64,000 nucleotides of DNA from Motilimonas cestriensis (GCF_021295315.1 NZ_JAIMJA010000023.1:1-64000); one strand, 5' to 3'; positions 28,510-37,857 are shown, counted from the stretch's first letter. Translations and numbers: made by a program. The notes: generated by a model not told the origin, from the letters alone.

Positions 28510-28794
28510 ATGAAGCTATCTCAATTACAAGCGCATATTAAAGCGTTTGATCATGCACCAGAGCAATCAGAGCACTACTTTTTGAAATTGATAGAAGAAG
28601 TGGGTGAGTTGTCGGAATCTATTCGCAATGGGAAAGTCGGCCAACCTGATCTTGATAACCTTAAAGGGTCGGTTGCGGAGGAGCTTTATGATGTGTTGTA
28701 TTATGTTTGCGCGCTGGCCAATATACACGGCGTGGATTTAGAAAAAACCCATGACATTAAAGAGATATTGAATAAGGCTAAATACCAGCGTTAA
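28510..28794 (+). CDS. MazG-like NTP pyrophosphohydrolase
   Basis: A 94-residue all-alpha protein. The MazG-type metal-binding pattern is visible as KLIEEVGELSES near residues 26-37 and EELYDVLYYV near 60-69. MazG-like enzymes hydrolyse nucleoside triphosphates, including damaged ones. It is inserted between yebC and ruvC, 11 bases after yebC, so it should be part of that transcript. A strong terminator follows before ruvC. Confidence 0.85.
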   Translation: MKLSQLQAHIKAFDHAPEQSEHYFLKLIEEVGELSESIRNGKVGQPDLDNLKGSVAEELYDVLYYVCALANIHGVDLEKTHDIKEILNKAKYQR

Positions 28795-28840
28795 GTGGTC
28801 AATACTCAGCGCTGATAACGATTTGCTAGGGCATATTTAG

Positions 28841-28862
28841 AGGAGCTAAGGCTCCTTTTTTG
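28841..28862 (+). terminator. Rho-independent terminator after the mazG-like gene
   Basis: AGGAGC-TAAG-GCTCCT forms a 6-bp stem followed by a run of eight T. It closes the aspS-nudB-yebC-mazG unit and separates it from ruvC. Confidence 0.9.
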
Positions 28863-28894
28863 TTGGTGTAGAACAACATGATACAGGCACATAA

Positions 28895-29416
28895 ATGGCA
28901 ATAATTCTGGGCATCGATCCCGGCTCGCGTACCACAGGTTTTGGTTTGGTCAAGTTTATTCGTGGCAAGTTTGAATACGTTGCCAGTGGCTGTATTCGCA
29001 CCCAAGGCGATGAGTTAGCACCGCGTTTACACACGATTTACAACGGTATTAGTGAAATAATCTTGCAATATCAACCCGATGAGTTTGCCATTGAGCAAGT
29101 GTTTATGGCGAAAAATGCTGACTCGGCGTTAAAGCTCGGCCAAGCGCGAGGCGTTGCTATCGTGGCGGCAACCAATCAACAGCTAACGGTGGCAGAATAT
29201 TCGGCGCGGCAAATTAAGCAAGCTGTGGTGGGCACGGGCGGCGCGAAAAAAGAGCAAGTGCAGCATATGGTCCAACACATATTAAAATTAGACGGTGTAC
29301 CACAAGCGGATGCGGCCGATGCGCTGGCTGTGGCTATGTGCCATGGGGCGACGCAATCTAGCCTTATTGCAATGGCGGGGCAAGTGCGAAAAACCGTACG
29401 TGGGCGGATGCGTTAA
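28895..29416 (+). CDS. ruvC: Holliday junction endonuclease RuvC
   Basis: A 173-residue RNase-H-fold resolvase. The four acidic catalytic residues appear in order: Asp in [11 protein letters not shown] near residue 7, Glu in AIEQVF near 66, and two Asp in [11 protein letters not shown] near 137-141. It cuts Holliday junctions as a dimer in the RuvABC complex. It has its own promoter region after the terminator at 28841-28862, and a LexA-type site separates it from ruvAB. Confidence 0.97.
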   Translation: MAIILGIDPGSRTTGFGLVKFIRGKFEYVASGCIRTQGDELAPRLHTIYNGISEIILQYQPDEFAIEQVFMAKNADSALKLGQARGVAIVAATNQQLTVAEYSARQIKQAVVGTGGAKKEQVQHMVQHILKLDGVPQADAADALAVAMCHGATQSSLIAMAGQVRKTVRGRMR

Positions 29417-29467
29417 AACAAACTTTACATGATGGCGATAGGTTTAAATCAAACTGAGAATAAATAT

Positions 29468-29487
29468 AACTGGATATTCATCCAGTT
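29468..29487 (+). promoter_or_regulatory. LexA (SOS) box upstream of ruvAB
   Basis: A 20-bp near-perfect palindrome with core CTGG-N8-CCAG. From known biology, the E. coli ruvAB SOS box uses the same CTGG/CCAG half-sites rather than the usual CTGT/ACAG. It lies 48 bases before the ruvA start, so ruvAB should be DNA-damage inducible while ruvC is not. Confidence 0.82.
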
Positions 29488-29534
29488 GTTTTCTATCCTA
29501 GCTTATTTTACTCAACCCAACAGGACTGAGCGCA

Positions 29535-30149
29535 GTGATCGGAAGACTTAGAGGCATTTTACTTGAGAAACAAGCCCCAGAAATTTTAATTGAGGTGTCA
29601 GGTGTCGGTTATGAAGTACAGCTGCCGATGAGTTCGTTTTATCATTTACCTGAGCCGGGCCATGAAGCGGTGGTTTATACCCACTTTGTGGTGCGTGAAG
29701 ATGCACAGTTACTGTACGGTTTTACTGATAAACTTGAGCGCGCCATGTTTCGTGAATTAATTAAAGTTAATGGTGTCGGGCCAAAATTGGCACTGGCGAT
29801 TTTATCAGGGATGACGGCGAATCAGTTTGTGCAGTGCATTGAAGATAATAATGTCACCGGACTCGTTAAGCTACCGGGTGTAGGTAAGAAAACCGCCGAA
29901 CGTTTATTAGTTGAAATGAAAGACAGGCTTAAAGGGTGGGTTGGTGCGGATCTGTTTAACCCTGCGCTGCCAAGAGATGAAGAAAGCGTTGCCGTGACCG
30001 CGGCCACTGATGAAAAAGGTGAAGCCATCGGCGCATTAATCTCACTCGGTTATAAACCTGCCGTGGCAGAAAAAATGGTTAAGCAAGTTTATCGCGAAGG
30101 GGCGAGCTGTGAGAGCTTGATCCGCGACGCTCTGCGGACAATGGCGTAA
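29535..30149 (+). CDS. ruvA: Holliday junction branch migration protein RuvA
   Basis: A 204-residue protein with the three RuvA domains. There is an OB-fold ([21 protein letters not shown]), two helix-hairpin-helix motifs ([13 protein letters not shown] near 78-90, [12 protein letters not shown] near 114-125) and a C-terminal domain that contacts RuvB. The start is GTG at 29535, supported by CAGGA 9 bases upstream and by the exact family N-terminus. It forms a transcript with ruvB. Confidence 0.97.
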   Translation: MIGRLRGILLEKQAPEILIEVSGVGYEVQLPMSSFYHLPEPGHEAVVYTHFVVREDAQLLYGFTDKLERAMFRELIKVNGVGPKLALAILSGMTANQFVQCIEDNNVTGLVKLPGVGKKTAERLLVEMKDRLKGWVGADLFNPALPRDEESVAVTAATDEKGEAIGALISLGYKPAVAEKMVKQVYREGASCESLIRDALRTMA

Positions 30150-30209
30150 CATAACAAGCGTCCAGTTTGTTAACTCAAGTCGTCATGACAAAAGGTAATG
30201 GCAAAATAA

Positions 30210-31211
30210 ATGATAGAAGCGGATAGACTGATCAGCAGTAGTGCTAGCTTACAAGAAGAGGTGGTTGACCGTGCCATCCGACCTAAGTTACTGCAAGATT
30301 ATACCGGTCAAGAGCAAGTTAAAAGCCAAATGGAAATCTTCATTGAGGCGGCGCGTCGTCGTAGTGAAGCCCTTGATCACCTTCTGATTTTTGGTCCGCC
30401 GGGGTTAGGTAAAACCACCTTAGCGAATATTGTTGCCAATGAGCTTGAGGTAAACATTAAAACCACCTCAGGCCCGGTGCTGGAAAAAGCGGGGGATTTA
30501 GCGGCACTGCTAACTAACCTTGAACCCAATGATGTGCTGTTTATTGATGAAATCCACCGTTTGAGTCCTGTGGTGGAAGAGATCCTCTATCCCGCGATGG
30601 AGGATTATCAGCTTGATATTATGATAGGTGAGGGCCCTGCTGCGCGCTCTATTAAACTAGACTTACCCCCCTTTACGTTAATTGGTGCCACCACACGAGC
30701 GGGCTCGTTAACCTCTCCTTTACGCGATCGTTTTGGCATAGTGCAGCGCCTAGAATTTTATGATGTGCCATCCTTAACGCAGATTGTTAAACGCAGCGCC
30801 CACTATTTAGCGTTGGATATGGATGGTGATGCCTGTATTGAAGTGGCAAGGCGTTCACGTGGTACGCCACGTATTGCAAACCGCTTGCTGCGTCGCGTCC
30901 GTGACTACGCGGAAGTAAAACACGAAGGCAAAGTAGACCAGTTCTCAGCGAAAGCAGCGTTGGATATGCTAGAAGTAGACAATCAAGGTTTTGATTTAAT
31001 GGACCGTAAATTATTGGATGCCATTATCGATAAATTTATGGGCGGGCCTGTTGGTTTAGACAACCTTGCAGCTGCCATTGGTGAAGAGCGTGAGACCATT
31101 GAAGATGTGCTGGAGCCTTATTTGATTCAGCAAGGTTTTTTACAACGCACTCCGCGTGGACGAATTGCCACTGACCGCGCCTATTTGCATTTAGGTTACC
31201 AGAAAGATTAA
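30210..31211 (+). CDS. ruvB: Holliday junction branch migration ATPase RuvB
   Basis: A 333-residue AAA+ motor. Walker A is GPPGLGKTT near residues 60-68, Walker B is FIDEIHRL near 112-119, and sensor 1 is GATTRAG near 153-159. The C-terminal winged helix ends [15 protein letters not shown]. It drives branch migration on RuvA. It follows ruvA by 60 bases. Confidence 0.98.
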   Translation: MIEADRLISSSASLQEEVVDRAIRPKLLQDYTGQEQVKSQMEIFIEAARRRSEALDHLLIFGPPGLGKTTLANIVANELEVNIKTTSGPVLEKAGDLAALLTNLEPNDVLFIDEIHRLSPVVEEILYPAMEDYQLDIMIGEGPAARSIKLDLPPFTLIGATTRAGSLTSPLRDRFGIVQRLEFYDVPSLTQIVKRSAHYLALDMDGDACIEVARRSRGTPRIANRLLRRVRDYAEVKHEGKVDQFSAKAALDMLEVDNQGFDLMDRKLLDAIIDKFMGGPVGLDNLAAAIGEERETIEDVLEPYLIQQGFLQRTPRGRIATDRAYLHLGYQKD

Positions 31212-31539
31212 ACTTTTTAGCCTAGTTGTAATCGAAAGGGGGTAACCTTGCTGTTTATTGATTGCAATAAAGGTGAATACTTTATGTTTTACCATTATAA
31301 CGCTGCCATCTTCCTTAAGGTGCTGATTATAGTTAGAAGATGAATCTTTTTTTATTTGCGGTCAGGTGAAATTAATTTTAGGCTGTAGCACGTATCCTAG
31401 TGAGAAAAGCTCAGCTATAGTAGCGCCGAATTTAGCCGGGTCAACGAGTGGCTTGGCAACATATAACAAATCTTAAATTGAATTAATTTGAATTTAATCG
31501 CTGGTTGATGGCGATTTTTCAGCTCAGGAGTAATAGTCA
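31212..31539. other. Gap between ruvB and tolQ; no ybgC
   Basis: 328 bases with no coding frame. In many gammaproteobacteria an acyl-CoA thioesterase gene (ybgC) leads the tol-pal operon; it is absent here, and no remnant was recognised. The tolQ promoter must lie in this stretch. AGGAG 9 bases before the GTG at 31540 is the tolQ ribosome binding site. Confidence 0.55.
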
Positions 31540-32232
31540 GTGCACGCAGATATGTCGTTTATCGGGTTGATTTCTCAAGCTAGCTTTTTAGTTAAAGCGG
31601 TCATGCTTATTTTACTTGGTATGTCACTGGCGTCTTGGACGATCATTTTTCAGCGTAATAAAGCACTTAAGCTAGCGAATAAAAGTGTTGACCGGTTTGA
31701 AGACCGATTTTGGTCAGGTATTGATCTCTCTAAACTTTATCAAGAAAGCTCAGCGCGACGCGAGAGCTTGCGAGGCAGTGAAAAATTGTTTTATGCTGGC
31801 TTTAAAGAATATATTCGCTTGCACAAATCGGTTGGCCGCACCCCTGAAACGTTAATGGAAGGCACCTATCGCACCATGCGCGTGACCCTGTCGCGTGAAA
31901 TTGATGATTTAGAGTCTTCATTACCTACACTAGCAACCATAGGTTCAATCAGCCCTTATATCGGTTTATTCGGTACGGTTTGGGGGATTATGACCGCCTT
32001 CATTGCGCTAGGCGAAGTACAACAAGCCACGTTAAGTATGGTTGCTCCCGGTATTGCTGAAGCTCTGATTGCAACCGCAATGGGGTTGTTTGCTGCTATT
32101 CCTGCTGTTATTGCTTACAACCGCTTTTCTCATCAAGTAGGTCGTCTTGAAAACAGCTATGCTAACTTTATGGAAGAGTTTACGTCGATTTTGCAACGTC
32201 AATCTATGAGTGAACAAGGAAGCCAAGCATGA
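31540..32232 (+). CDS. tolQ: Tol-Pal system proton channel subunit TolQ
   Basis: A 230-residue inner-membrane protein of the MotA/TolQ/ExbB family. It has three TM helices (about 14-36, 135-157, 168-190) and a large cytoplasmic loop. With TolR it uses the proton gradient to energise TolA for outer-membrane constriction at division. GTG 31540 is preferred to the ATG at 31552 because AGGAG is 9 bases from the GTG and 21 from the ATG. The stop overlaps tolR by 4 bases. Confidence 0.96.
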   Translation: MHADMSFIGLISQASFLVKAVMLILLGMSLASWTIIFQRNKALKLANKSVDRFEDRFWSGIDLSKLYQESSARRESLRGSEKLFYAGFKEYIRLHKSVGRTPETLMEGTYRTMRVTLSREIDDLESSLPTLATIGSISPYIGLFGTVWGIMTAFIALGEVQQATLSMVAPGIAEALIATAMGLFAAIPAVIAYNRFSHQVGRLENSYANFMEEFTSILQRQSMSEQGSQA

Positions 32233-32666
32233 TGCACGGGGGGTATCAACGCAAACGCCGTAGACCGGTTGCTGAGATCAACGTGGTGCCTTACATCGAC
32301 GTTATGTTAGTGCTGTTGATTATTTTTATGGCGACGGTGCCGATCATTACTCAAGGGGTAAAAGTTGACCTGCCGCAAACAGCTGAAGCTGAATCAATGT
32401 CGCAAGATGCTAAGCCGCCGTTAGTCGCGTCGGTTGATATTGATGGTAATTATTTCCTGGACGTCGGCGATAGTAGCGAAGAGCCATTGGCGGACAATGA
32501 GCTTATTTCTTTAGTACAAGCGCACATGCAGCTTGATCCAACCGTACCCGTTGTGGTGAAAGGTGATGGTGCTGTGGCGTATGAACAAGTTGTTCGATTA
32601 ATGGTGTTATTACAACAAGCTGGGGTGCCATCGGTTGGCTTAATGACTCAGCCACAAGAACAATAG
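32229..32666 (+). CDS. tolR: Tol-Pal system protein TolR
   Basis: A 145-residue ExbD/TolR protein. It has one TM helix (about residues 20-40) carrying the essential Asp in [15 protein letters not shown], then a periplasmic domain. It works with TolQ as the proton-driven stator. The start overlaps the tolQ stop (ATGA). Confidence 0.96.
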   Translation: MMHGGYQRKRRRPVAEINVVPYIDVMLVLLIIFMATVPIITQGVKVDLPQTAEAESMSQDAKPPLVASVDIDGNYFLDVGDSSEEPLADNELISLVQAHMQLDPTVPVVVKGDGAVAYEQVVRLMVLLQQAGVPSVGLMTQPQEQ

Positions 32667-32677
32667 CAGGGAATGCC

Positions 32678-33814
32678 GTGAAGTCTCGATTTGGTTTACC
32701 TTTTATCATTGCTTGTGTGTTGCATGTGGTATTGGCCATTGTATTTATTGTAGGGATCGATTTTAAAAAGGAGCCGACACCGCCTCCTTCGGGGTCAGCT
32801 ATCAATGCCGTGGTGATTGATCAAGCAACGGTCGATGCACAAGTTAGCAAAATTAAGCAAAAAGAAGCACAAAAACGACGCGAAGAGGCTGAGCGTATTG
32901 CTGAAGCTAATGAAGAATTAGAACGAGTAAAGGAATTAGCAAAACAAGAGCGAGAAAGACAACTTGCTGAACAAAAGAAAGTAGAGCAATTAGAAGTTGA
33001 GCGTAAGAATAAAGAAGCAGAGCGCACCGCTGCAGAAGAAGCAGCCAAAGTAGCGGCGGCGGCTCTAGCAGCGAAAGAAGCCGAACGCAAACTGGCCGAA
33101 GAAGCGGCGCAACAGGCCGATAGAGTGAGGCAGCAAAAAGAAGCTGAACGTAAAGAAGCAGAGCAAAAAGCACTGCAAGCAGAGCAAGCTCGTAAAGAGA
33201 AAGAAGCGCAGCGCTTGGCTGCTGAGCAAGCAGCTGCAAAAGCCGCGGCAGAGCAAAAAGCAGCAGAAGAAGCGGCGAAAAAGGCTGAAGCTGAGAAACA
33301 AAAGAAATTAGAAGAAGCTAAGAAGGCGGAAGCAGAAAAGAAAGCGGCAGAAGAAGCGGCAAAGAAAGCAGAAGCTGAGAAAAAACGTCAACAAGAAGAA
33401 GCGAAAAAAGCCAAAGATCAAGCTGAGCGAGAAGCGGCAGAGCGTAAGCGCAAAGCGGCCGAAGCGAAGCGGCAAAGTGAATTAGAAGCCTTAATGGCGG
33501 CCGAGTTTGCGGCTGAGCAAAGCAATGCTTTAACTTCACGTCAGATCTCTGAGAAAGGTAAATATATGGCCTTGATCAAAGATAAGGTTGAGCGCAATTG
33601 GCGCGTTGAGTCGGGTTGGAGTGGTAAACATTGCTTGCTTAACATTCGTCTAGCGAATAACGGTTTGGTGCTTGAAACAAAACGGGTAGAAGGTGATGGT
33701 CAGGTTTGTCGCTCTGCTATTGCCGCTGTGCGCCAGGCGAATAGTTTGCCTGTACCTAAAGATCCGGCTGTGTTAGCTGAATTTAAAGATTTTAATTTAC
33801 GTTTAGAGCCATAA
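32678..33814 (+). CDS. tolA: Tol-Pal system protein TolA
   Basis: A 378-residue protein in the classic three-part layout. An N-terminal TM helix (about 7-27) is followed by a long alanine/lysine/glutamate-rich helix (about 60-280, with repeats of the KKAEAEKK type). A C-terminal globular domain containing [12 protein letters not shown] contacts Pal, TolB and colicins. It spans the periplasm to pull on Pal. The start is GTG at 32678, after GCAGGGAA. The central region is repetitive, so its exact length may vary between strains. Confidence 0.95.
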   Translation: MKSRFGLPFIIACVLHVVLAIVFIVGIDFKKEPTPPPSGSAINAVVIDQATVDAQVSKIKQKEAQKRREEAERIAEANEELERVKELAKQERERQLAEQKKVEQLEVERKNKEAERTAAEEAAKVAAAALAAKEAERKLAEEAAQQADRVRQQKEAERKEAEQKALQAEQARKEKEAQRLAAEQAAAKAAAEQKAAEEAAKKAEAEKQKKLEEAKKAEAEKKAAEEAAKKAEAEKKRQQEEAKKAKDQAEREAAERKRKAAEAKRQSELEALMAAEFAAEQSNALTSRQISEKGKYMALIKDKVERNWRVESGWSGKHCLLNIRLANNGLVLETKRVEGDGQVCRSAIAAVRQANSLPVPKDPAVLAEFKDFNLRLEP

Positions 33815-33845
33815 ACTTAGGGTCATAAAAGGAACGTTTCGAATT

Positions 33846-35156
33846 ATGAAAAATAAATTACTGATGTTAATTGGCTTGTGGTTCGCGGTGGTTGTGAGCG
33901 CTCAAGCAAAACTAGAAATAGTGGTCACAGAAGGTGTCGACACCGCTCGAGTAGTTGCAGTGCTGCCTTTTAAATTTGAAGGTGAGGGCGTTGCACCACA
34001 AGATTTAGCTGAAATAGTCAGTACCGACTTAATGCGCAGTGGTAAATTTAATCCATTGGCTCGTTCTAAAATGCCACAAACGCCATCATTGAGTTCAGAC
34101 ATCGATTTTAATGCTTGGGCCAGTTTAGGCGCGGAAGCCTTGGTGACTGGCGTGGTGACAATGCCTGAGCCCGGCAAGTATCAAGTGACCTTTGAATTAG
34201 TGGACGTGATTAGTGGCCAGCAAGGTAATAGCGCCACTTATGTATTAGATAAACGCCGTAGTGTTGTGAAAGAGAGCCAAATGCGCCAATACGCGCATCG
34301 TATTAGTGACATCGTGTATGAAAAGCTCACGGGTGAGAAAGGCGCATTTTTAACGCGTATTGCTTATATTGCTGTTGATCAAACTGACAAGTACCCTTAC
34401 CAGCTACGTATTTCCGACTACGATGGCTTTGGCGAAAAGTTAGTGGTTCGCTCACAAGAGCCACTGATGTCTCCGTCTTGGTCACCTGACGGTCGTAAAT
34501 TGGCTTATGTAAGCTTTGAAAACAATCGTTCGCAGATTTATATTCAGGATATTTATAGCCAAGAACGCACTCAGTTAACCTCGTTCCCATCAATTAATGG
34601 TGCCCCTAAATGGTCACCTGATGGCCAACAAATGGCGATGGTGCTTTCAAAGGATGGCCAGCCGGACATTTATGTTATGAATATTCGTACTCGTGACCTT
34701 AGACGAGTGACTTCGCACCGCTCAATAGACACCGAACCAAGCTGGGACCCGAGTGGTAAATCGCTGATATTCTCGTCTGAGCGCGGTGGTAAACCACAAA
34801 TATACAGAGTAGATTTAGCCACCAATGAGACCAAGCGTTTGACTTGGGAAGGTGAGATGAACCTAGGTGGTTCATTGACTTTTGACGGTAAAAATTTAGT
34901 GATGGTAAGCCGTAATAAAGGGCAGTACCAAATAGCTCGCCAAGACTTAGAAACTGGCGATATGTTTGTACTCACTACATCTAGCCTTGACGAATCACCC
35001 AGTGTTGCCCCCAATGGCAGTATGATTATTTACAGCACAATTTATGGCGGTAAAAAGAATTTAGCCTTGGTCTCAATGGATGGTCGTTTCAAAGCGAAAC
35101 TGCCTGCTCGTAGCGGTGAAGTAAGGGCGCCAGCTTGGTCGCCTTATTTAAATTAA
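33846..35156 (+). CDS. tolB: Tol-Pal system periplasmic protein TolB
   Basis: A 436-residue periplasmic protein. It has a signal peptide cut near VVSAQA (residues 15-20), an N-terminal alpha/beta domain, and a six-bladed beta-propeller. The propeller repeats are visible as [30 protein letters not shown] and [15 protein letters not shown]. It binds Pal and TolA in turn. The gene is 31 bases after tolA. Confidence 0.97.
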   Translation: MKNKLLMLIGLWFAVVVSAQAKLEIVVTEGVDTARVVAVLPFKFEGEGVAPQDLAEIVSTDLMRSGKFNPLARSKMPQTPSLSSDIDFNAWASLGAEALVTGVVTMPEPGKYQVTFELVDVISGQQGNSATYVLDKRRSVVKESQMRQYAHRISDIVYEKLTGEKGAFLTRIAYIAVDQTDKYPYQLRISDYDGFGEKLVVRSQEPLMSPSWSPDGRKLAYVSFENNRSQIYIQDIYSQERTQLTSFPSINGAPKWSPDGQQMAMVLSKDGQPDIYVMNIRTRDLRRVTSHRSIDTEPSWDPSGKSLIFSSERGGKPQIYRVDLATNETKRLTWEGEMNLGGSLTFDGKNLVMVSRNKGQYQIARQDLETGDMFVLTTSSLDESPSVAPNGSMIIYSTIYGGKKNLALVSMDGRFKAKLPARSGEVRAPAWSPYLN

Positions 35157-35186
35157 TCTAGCAATTAACAGTAACAGGAATAATTT

Positions 35187-35729
35187 ATGCAATTGAACAA
35201 AGTATTAAAGGGCTTAGCAATCACTCTTCCTTTAATGACGCTAGCGGCATGTAGCTCGAATGATAAAAAATTTGAAGACCAAAGTTCAGAAATGAGCAAT
35301 GGTGCAGAAGTATCAGATGGCAGCAATAGTGGTGTTGATACAGATGCTATTTCACCAATGGATATGTCGTTTGAAGAAAAGCTGGCTGCGAAATACGGTC
35401 AAGCAATTTTAGAAAACACCATTTCTTTTGCTTATGACCAATCTGAGATTGCGCCTGAATACCGTGTTGTATTAAATGCCCATGCTCAGTATTTAGTTGA
35501 GTCACAAAAATCAGTAACGATTGAAGGGCACACCGATGAGCGTGGTACGCCAGAGTATAACATTGCACTGGGCGAACGCCGTGCATTGTCGGTTGTGCGT
35601 TACTTGCAAAGCATGGGCGTTCCTGCCACTCAGCTGAGCACAGTGAGCTACGGTGAAGAGAAACCTGCTAATTTTTCACATTCTGACGCGGCATATGCAG
35701 AAAACCGTCGCGCCGTACTAATTTACTAA
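35187..35729 (+). CDS. pal: Peptidoglycan-associated lipoprotein Pal
   Basis: A 180-residue outer-membrane lipoprotein. The lipobox is LAAC (Cys near residue 22), followed by a flexible acidic linker. The C-terminal OmpA-like domain has the peptidoglycan-binding pattern EGHTDERGTPEYNIALGERRA near 112-132. It ties the outer membrane to peptidoglycan as the final partner of TolA/TolB. Confidence 0.97.
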   Translation: MQLNKVLKGLAITLPLMTLAACSSNDKKFEDQSSEMSNGAEVSDGSNSGVDTDAISPMDMSFEEKLAAKYGQAILENTISFAYDQSEIAPEYRVVLNAHAQYLVESQKSVTIEGHTDERGTPEYNIALGERRALSVVRYLQSMGVPATQLSTVSYGEEKPANFSHSDAAYAENRRAVLIY

Positions 35730-35745
35730 GGATAAGCATCAGCTT

Positions 35746-36483
35746 ATGCAAATTATAATGAAAACGGCCATCTCAGTGGCCGTTCTTTTTACAGCTGTGA
35801 GCACTTATGCCGCCGCACCGGTGACTGATGCTCGTAACAGTGGCAATAAGGGTGATCTTGAGACTCGTTTGAGTACCCTTGAGCGAATGATCGATGCGCG
35901 TAATCAAATGCAGTTTGATATCCAGCAACAGCTGAATCAGTTGCAAAGAGAAATGAACACTCTAACGGGATCAATGGAGCGCCAGAATCATAAAATTGAA
36001 CAGATCCAAACGCGCCAACGCGAACTGTATCAGGAAATTGATAACAAGCTATCTCAACCCGCGGTGGTGGAGCCAGTTGCTGCCGCAACAGAGAGTACAG
36101 CACCTGTTAATGAAAAGTCAGCCTATGAAGATGCTGTGAAACTGGTGCTGCAAGATAAGCAATATGATCAAGCGATAGTGGCCTTCCAAGGTTTTATCTC
36201 AACTTACCCCGATTCAAGTTATGGCGCTAATGCGCATTATTGGCTTGGACAGCTATTATTTAATGCCGAGCAGCGTGAAGCTGCGAAAAAAGAATTTGAT
36301 ATTGTGGCGAGAAAATATCCAGATTCAAACAAGCGTGGCGAGGCGTTGTTAAAAAGTGGCATTATTGCTGAGTATTTAGGTAATAAAGCAGAGGCGATTA
36401 GTTTATATGATCAAGTCCTTTCTGATTATCCTGGATCATCTTCTGCAAAGTTAGCAGAACCACGAGTTTCAGCCTTAAAGTAA
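35746..36483 (+). CDS. cpoB: Cell division coordinator CpoB (YbgF)
   Basis: A 245-residue periplasmic protein. It has a signal peptide (cut near TYAAA), an N-terminal trimerising coiled coil (about 35-95, LSTLERMIDARNQ onward), a short linker, and three C-terminal TPR-like repeats (YEDAVKLVLQDKQYDQAIVA; NAHYWLGQLLFN; RGEALLKSGIIAEYLG). CpoB links PBP1b and Tol activity during division. A start at the inner ATG (35758) is also possible. It is the last gene of the tol-pal operon. Confidence 0.95.
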   Translation: MQIIMKTAISVAVLFTAVSTYAAAPVTDARNSGNKGDLETRLSTLERMIDARNQMQFDIQQQLNQLQREMNTLTGSMERQNHKIEQIQTRQRELYQEIDNKLSQPAVVEPVAAATESTAPVNEKSAYEDAVKLVLQDKQYDQAIVAFQGFISTYPDSSYGANAHYWLGQLLFNAEQREAAKKEFDIVARKYPDSNKRGEALLKSGIIAEYLGNKAEAISLYDQVLSDYPGSSSAKLAEPRVSALK

Positions 36484-36592
36484 AAAAAATGTATCGCAAT
36501 TGCTACTAATTTAGCTTGTTTGCCTGATAAGTAAGCAGTCGGGAAAAAAAATACATTTTTAAGTTGCACTGGATTTAGAAATCCGTAATATT

Positions 36593-36617
36593 AGCCGCCG
36601 TTGCCTAGGCGGCTTTG
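36593..36617 (+). terminator. Likely terminator of the tol-pal operon
   Basis: AGCCGCC and GGCGGCT form a 7-bp GC-rich stem with an 8-base loop, followed by TTTGCTT. It is 110 bases after the cpoB stop, before the tRNA array. Confidence 0.6.
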
Positions 36618-36711
36618 CTTAGCGGATTTAGGTGACAGTTTAAAGAATCTAAATCAGATTAGGTCGTTATAAGTAACTAACGTTCCATCTCTTAAGAGAA
36701 AAAGAAAATTT

Positions 36712-36781
36712 GGTTGTTAGTGTTGCAGTTGAAAGCGTAGAGCAGAACTGCGAAATTCAGCACTAGCATTCCAGCGAAAGA
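36712..36781 (+). repeat. tRNA-like element copy 1 of 5
   Basis: This copy starts GGTTGTTAG like the tRNA-Lys genes but then departs: TGTTGCAGTTGAAAGCG, the shared GTAGAGCAG, AACTGCGAAATTCAG and CACTAGC. It lacks an anticodon arm, T-arm and CCA. It can fold as one long hairpin (see copy 2). It opens the array and is the only copy without the leading third G. Confidence 0.8.
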
Positions 36782-36800
36782 AAATTTTAAACAAAAATTC

Positions 36801-36870
36801 GGGTTGTTAGTGTTGCAGTTGAAAGCGTAGAGCAGAACTGCGAAATTCAGCACTAGCATTCCAGCGAAAG
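36801..36870 (+). repeat. tRNA-like element copy 2 of 5
   Basis: The predicted fold has an outer 10-bp stem GTTAGTGTTG (36806-36815) with CAGCACTAGC (36848-36857), including two G-U pairs. An inner stem CAGTT/AACTG (36816-36820 with 36836-36840) holds a 15-base loop containing GTAGAGCAG, and there is a 7-base bulge. It starts 89 bases after copy 1 and 89 before the first tRNA. Confidence 0.82.
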
Positions 36871-36889
36871 AAAATTTAAACAAAAATTC

Positions 36890-36965
36890 GGGTTGTTAGC
36901 TCAGTTGGTAGAGCAGTTGACTTTTAATCAATTGGTCGAAGGTTCAAATCCTTCACAACCCACCA
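36890..36965 (+). tRNA. tRNA-Lys(UUU) copy 1
   Basis: 76 bases with a complete cloverleaf. The acceptor GGGTTGT pairs with ACAACCC, the D-arm AGCTCAGTTGGTAGAGC is intact, and the anticodon stem TTGAC/GTCAA-type encloses CTTTTAA, giving anticodon TTT. The T-arm is AAGGTTCAAATCCTT, and CCA is encoded. Identical to copies 2-5. Confidence 0.98.
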
Positions 36966-37021
36966 TATTTAAAACATCGGTTTGATGTTGAAGTAAGTAA
37001 GACAAAATTTAGAACAAATTC

Positions 37022-37097
37022 GGGTTGTTAGCTCAGTTGGTAGAGCAGTTGACTTTTAATCAATTGGTCGAAGGTTCAAATCCTTCACAACCCACCA
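37022..37097 (+). tRNA. tRNA-Lys(UUU) copy 2
   Basis: Identical to copy 1, 132 bases downstream start to start. The 56-base spacer before it contains a small hairpin AACATC/GATGTT, which recurs after copies 1, 2, 3 and 4 and may mark processing sites. Confidence 0.98.
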
Positions 37098-37153
37098 TAT
37101 TTAAAACATCGGTTTGATGTTGAAGTAAGTAAGACAAAATTTAAAACGAACAC

Positions 37154-37229
37154 GGGTTGTTAGCTCAGTTGGTAGAGCAGTTGACTTTTAATCAATTGGT
37201 CGAAGGTTCAAATCCTTCACAACCCACCA
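37154..37229 (+). tRNA. tRNA-Lys(UUU) copy 3
   Basis: Identical to copy 1, again 132 bases after the previous gene. The spacer after it is shortened before tRNA-like copy 3. Confidence 0.98.
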
Positions 37230-37272
37230 TATTTAAAACATCGGTTTGATGTTGAAGCAAGATATAAAATTC

Positions 37273-37342
37273 GGGTTGTTAGTGTTGCAGTTGAAAGCGT
37301 AGAGCAGAACTGCGAGAGTCAGCGCTAGCATTCCAGCGAAAG
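37273..37342 (+). repeat. tRNA-like element copy 3 of 5
   Basis: The same element as at 36801, with CAGCGCTAGC in place of CAGCACTAGC. The change turns a U-A pair of the outer stem into U-G, so pairing is kept. It is 119 bases after tRNA 3 and 90 before tRNA 4. Confidence 0.82.
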
Positions 37343-37362
37343 AATAATTTAAACACAAATTC

Positions 37363-37438
37363 GGGTTGTTAGCTCAGTTGGTAGAGCAGTTGACTTTTAA
37401 TCAATTGGTCGAAGGTTCAAATCCTTCACAACCCACCA
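37363..37438 (+). tRNA. tRNA-Lys(UUU) copy 4
   Basis: Identical to copy 1, complete with CCA. Preceded by a tRNA-like element and followed by the 56-base spacer type. Confidence 0.98.
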
Positions 37439-37494
37439 TATTTAAAACATCGGTTTGATGCTGAAATAAGTAAGACAAAATTTAGAACGAATAC

Positions 37495-37564
37495 GGGTTG
37501 TTAGTGTTGCAGTTGAAAGCGTAGAGCAGAACTGCGAAAGTCAGCACTAGCATTCCAGCGAAAG
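37495..37564 (+). repeat. tRNA-like element copy 4 of 5
   Basis: Same layout as the other copies, with CGAAAGTCAG in the bulge in place of CGAAATTCAG. The stems are unchanged. It starts 132 bases after tRNA 4. Confidence 0.82.
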
Positions 37565-37583
37565 AAAAATTTAGAACGAATAC

Positions 37584-37653
37584 GGGTTGTTAGTGTTGCA
37601 GTTGAAAGCGTAGAGCAGAACTGCGAAAGTCAGCACTAGCATTCCAGCGAAAG
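37584..37653 (+). repeat. tRNA-like element copy 5 of 5
   Basis: Appears identical to copy 4, including the following AAATTTAGAACGAATAC spacer, so copies 4 and 5 arose by recent tandem duplication of an 89-base unit. Confidence 0.82.
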
Positions 37654-37672
37654 AAAAATTTAGAACGAATAC

Positions 37673-37748
37673 GGGTTGTTAGCTCAGTTGGTAGAGCAGT
37701 TGACTTTTAATCAATTGGTCGAAGGTTCAAATCCTTCACAACCCACCA
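37673..37748 (+). tRNA. tRNA-Lys(UUU) copy 5
   Basis: Identical to copy 1. It is the last gene of the array and is followed 6 bases later by a strong terminator. Confidence 0.98.
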
Positions 37749-37753
37749 AATCA

Positions 37754-37779
37754 AAAACCTCGCTATGGCGAGGTTTTTT
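37754..37779 (+). terminator. Rho-independent terminator of the tRNA-Lys array
   Basis: AAAACCTCGC and GCGAGGTTTT form a 10-bp stem with a TATG loop followed by TT. It implies that the whole array is one transcript that ends here. Confidence 0.93.
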
Positions 37780-37857
37780 CGTTTCTGCCTTCGTGGTTTT
37801 TCCTTTTGCTGCGTGTATAATGCTGCTCACTAGATCTCGTTAAAACGTGGACAGCAA

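Noticed and set aside
32821-33539. Several minus-strand Leu/Ser-rich frames inside tolA
   Set aside because: They are mirror images of the Ala/Lys/Glu-rich helix of TolA, whose codons leave the other strand open.
36692-36883. Minus-strand 63-residue frame with internal sequence repeat
   Set aside because: It reads through the tRNA-like elements; the repetition comes from the 89-base unit, not from a protein.
36712-37748. CRISPR-like array
   Set aside because: Regular repeats and spacers are present, but the repeats are tRNA genes and tRNA-like elements and the spacers are themselves repeated; no cas genes.
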